A stretch of 64,000 bases of DNA from Malurus cyaneus samueli (lineage: Eukaryota; Chordata; Aves; Passeriformes; Maluridae): the NCBI GenBank assembly GCA_009741485.1, contig CM019236.1, forward strand, positions 42,987,791 to 43,051,790. The letters are read 5' to 3'. A program made the translations under genes and the position numbers. The stretch's first letter is position 1; the number at the start of each line of letters is the position of its first letter. The notes under the pieces were generated by a model. That model had not been told where the DNA came from, made no database searches, and saw only the letters and a program-made list of their open reading frames with translations. Below, in pieces: positions 61,381 to 64,000 of this stretch.

Positions 61381-64000
61381 TGACCGCTGGCAGGCACTTT
61401 AACACTTTTGCAATTTCTTGAAACTGTCGCAAAGCAATATCATGAGACTAGCAATATCTTATTTGTACTTATGCAGGCAAAAATTTGTTGTGCAAAAATG
61501 TGTTTCTACTAACAACAGTTCATTTAAATGTACTGAGCAAAGTGCCTGCAATCCATTTATTCTGATGAGCAAATAGATTTTATTTTTGTATATCAAGCAG
61601 GTGAAATGGAGAAGATTTGAAAAGTATTTTTCATTCCTGTTCATCAAGTTGAACTGCTTAAGGTTTGCTTTTAAATGTAAGGAACTTAAAAATGTATTTG
61701 AAGACCCGAGTTAAAAATAGTTGACTTGCTGTTTGCCTGCACCAAGGAGTCTATTTTTGTCTTTATTCAGTAGCTTTCTCACAGGCATTTCAGGCCTCTT
61801 TTATAGCAATCCAGTCCCTGGATTTGTGTGTTAAATCATTTTGGTAAGGCTAGCAGTCACATCTCTTCCCATCGTACAGATGTTTTTAATCATATAGAGA
61901 CGGAAGGAATACAAAAGTTTGTTAAATCCTCTAAAGATATTTTCAGCTTGCTCTTTGAATAGCAGCATGATTTTGCTGTCAGTTTCAGAACTGCACTAAA
62001 ATTCAGGGGAAAGCCCAAACTTGAAACCTCCTTTTAATATTTGACTCTCCTTTGTACCTATGGTTGATAGATTTTCCCAGCACTACTGAAAACAGACTCC
62101 ATCAATAGCTCATTTTTAATGGTTTTATCTATAAACATCAGTTTGAGGCTAGCTAAGATTGATTAATATATCTTTTAAAAATAAAAGATGTGACACTCTG
62201 GGAATAGTGTTTTTAGAGTTCATGTACATGTTTTGTTGAATTGTAGTTGTATAGAGTGAAGGAATTTCCCTCTCATTCTCACCTTATATAGATACTTAAA
62301 TCTGGATAAATTCTGTGTTAGAACATGATGTAAGCAGAAATAAATTTTATTTTTATGTGTATGTGTTCATTATGTATATTTATATGAAAACTGTCCATAT
62401 AAAGCAGGTATATGCACTGTTGAGGCATGACTGATATTTCTTCAAAATATTGTTATTTTGTAGTTTTCAAGGGAGTTCTGGTTTTGCAATCTGAAAATAA
62501 TCAACCTCAGTTAAAAATCTCTGAAATTATTTCTTTGTGTTTCTTGGGTAGTACTTCTTGGTGAGTTAAGTACACTGCTGAAGGTATAAACAATGGTTCC
62601 TGATGAAGCAGCCTGCCTGAGTGATCCTTTTGGGATTTCATCTATGTTGCTCCTGTGACAGCTGCTTGAATTGTGGGGGTTTTCTTTCTTTTTGCCTTTT
62701 GTTTGCAGGTATTTAGCTGCCTTGCCACTAGCTCTGCCAAGTTAGAGGGTGCTGTTTCTACCTGGCTTCTGCAGGCTGAAATTCACAGCCTTTCCAGTCT
62801 GCCGTCAATCATCCTAGCAGCCAAATTTTTGAGATGCTAGAGGGCTCATTTAGTGTTAACACTTACCTTTTGTGCTTGCCTGGGGCCCAATCCTGCACCC
62901 TTGAAGCAGGAAGGTTTTTTGATGCTGCCTCTGGTGTTTGCAAAGTCCATGTTGTGACAGGGACCTTGCATTGCCAGGAGGGTGCAACTTTCCCCCACTT
63001 CCCACACACACTACTGTTTCTATTTGCCTGCTAGAAATAACAATGATGAGGTGGCATGACCTGCCCTTCTTGGTGCACACACACACTCCTCAGGTCAATG
63101 TTTTGATGGGAATGACTTGTGTGAGGAAGGTGAGCAGAGCTTGCCTGTGTTTTTCCTTTATGACAGTCAGGCCACGCAGGTGCTTCCATGTGTATTGCCA
63201 GCAGCAGCAACAATTGCAAGTGTGGATAGTTTTCGTCCCAAAATATTGGATGAAATACATCAGAAATACATCAGAATATCTGCCTTGCAAGATGCAATTG
63301 AAAATACACCTAAATACAAAATGGGATGATTTAAGCCTTTTCAGGGAAATGAAAATCAAGTCTCGTGAAATAAATAATTATTTTCAGACAGACTGATAAC
63401 CATTTCCCTTGCATATGTATGTCTATAATTTGCATAAGGATTTCACTTTTGTACTTATTAATACTGTGTTTTGATTGTATTCTCTAGCAGATATAGTTAT
63501 TTATTTGATTGTGAGCATTTCTTCTGTCCACAAATAGAACAAAAGATTGTGCCCTGGAATATCATAGGTATAAAGCAGAGGCACCACTCTCATGCCAAGA
63601 TCATCTTCAGCAGCAAGATGCATATCTAAATAGAATGCATTATGGTCATTACCTTAATAAAATGTGAGTCATGCACACCAGCACTTTCATTCTTAAAATA
63701 CTTCAGTTAACTGGTATATCCATTTGCCAGCGGATAGAGCACACTGTGGAAGATAAATCTGTTGCTGTGTGGACAAACAGCCTCTGACATCCTCCCTGAA
63801 GCTCTGTGCTTAATTTAGCAATTTATGTGTGAGCTCACTAATGAACATTTTAAACATGCTTGCATGGTGTAGATTATCACCAAGTTTTAGCTAGAACTGT
63901 AAATTTTCAACTATTGTAAAATCTTTTCTGGCTTAAGAAAATCCTGGATTTTAAATGAGACTGTTGGCTAAATTTAGCAGTTTGCTCTGTAGGACAGACA

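Larger units (their letters stand above)
59741..64000. other. Non-coding DNA, possibly an intron downstream of the CpG island
   Basis: AT-rich sequence without recognised exons or CR1. It contains a TG microsatellite (61,343-61,380) and a two-copy 39-bp tandem repeat (61,006-61,066). A 148-residue minus-strand frame (60,376-60,822) and a 152-residue plus-strand frame (62,938-63,396) show no domain. If the candidate donor at 59,031 is used, this region would be the start of intron 1. Confidence 0.5.

Noticed and set aside
62679..62709. Pyrimidine tract ending in 'tttgcag', like a splice acceptor
   Set aside because: The following sequence 'gtatttag' has an early stop in one frame, and no exon-like open stretch with a donor follows.
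1..64000. CRISPR arrays, insertion sequences, operons, rRNA or tRNA genes
   Set aside because: None seen. The sequence is vertebrate-like and the repeats present are CR1, LTR-like and simple repeats.

Overview
The window looks like vertebrate nuclear DNA, most likely from a bird. The best evidence is several fragments of the CR1 non-LTR retrotransposon, the main avian LINE, including two with the 3' end close to the family's usual ending. One LTR-like segment also resembles a family common in birds. Otherwise the window is AT-rich, non-coding and scattered with microsatellites. I cannot name the species. There are no bacterial features (operons, ribosome binding sites, CRISPR, IS elements), and I recognise no complete protein-coding gene. 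The open frames present are short, start and stop at random, and match no family I know.

Layout. Bases 1-9,912 are ordinary non-coding DNA with a CR1 piece at 1.83 kb, an A-rich tract, a CTTC microsatellite and a 3'-terminal CR1 on the minus strand at 6.3 kb. A 25-N gap (9,913-9,937) is followed by a giant inverted repeat: left arm 9,938-13,908, spacer 13,909-14,123, right arm 14,124-18,213. Bases 18,214-31,370 are non-coding DNA with two CR1 pieces near 23 kb and an LTR-like segment at 28.5-29.0 kb.

From about 31,571 to 39,760 there is a degraded direct copy (copy A) of 52,366-59,740 (copy B). Both carry the same order of parts: non-coding DNA, a CR1 3' end, a second CR1 fragment and a CpG island. 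The CpG island in copy B holds the window's only plausible promoter and first exon, at about 58.6-59.3 kb. Between the copies lie 9 kb of poor-looking sequence (39.8-48.9 kb), a second 25-N gap (48,882-48,906), and 3.4 kb of partly poor sequence (48.9-52.3 kb). Bases 59,741-64,000 are ordinary non-coding DNA, possibly the start of an intron downstream of the CpG island.

The main result is structural. Both large duplications sit next to a 25-N gap. The spacing between shared landmarks in copy A, compared with copy B, is inflated by about 0.4%, 6%, 15% and 30% over four successive stretches running towards the gap, then 16% over a last short one. That is the pattern of unpolished long-read gap filling, in which consensus depth falls away from a contig edge. 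I therefore think the inverted repeat, copy A and much of 36-49 kb are more likely assembly products than biology, though a real palindrome or segmental duplication cannot be excluded from sequence alone. I found no convincing new biological system.
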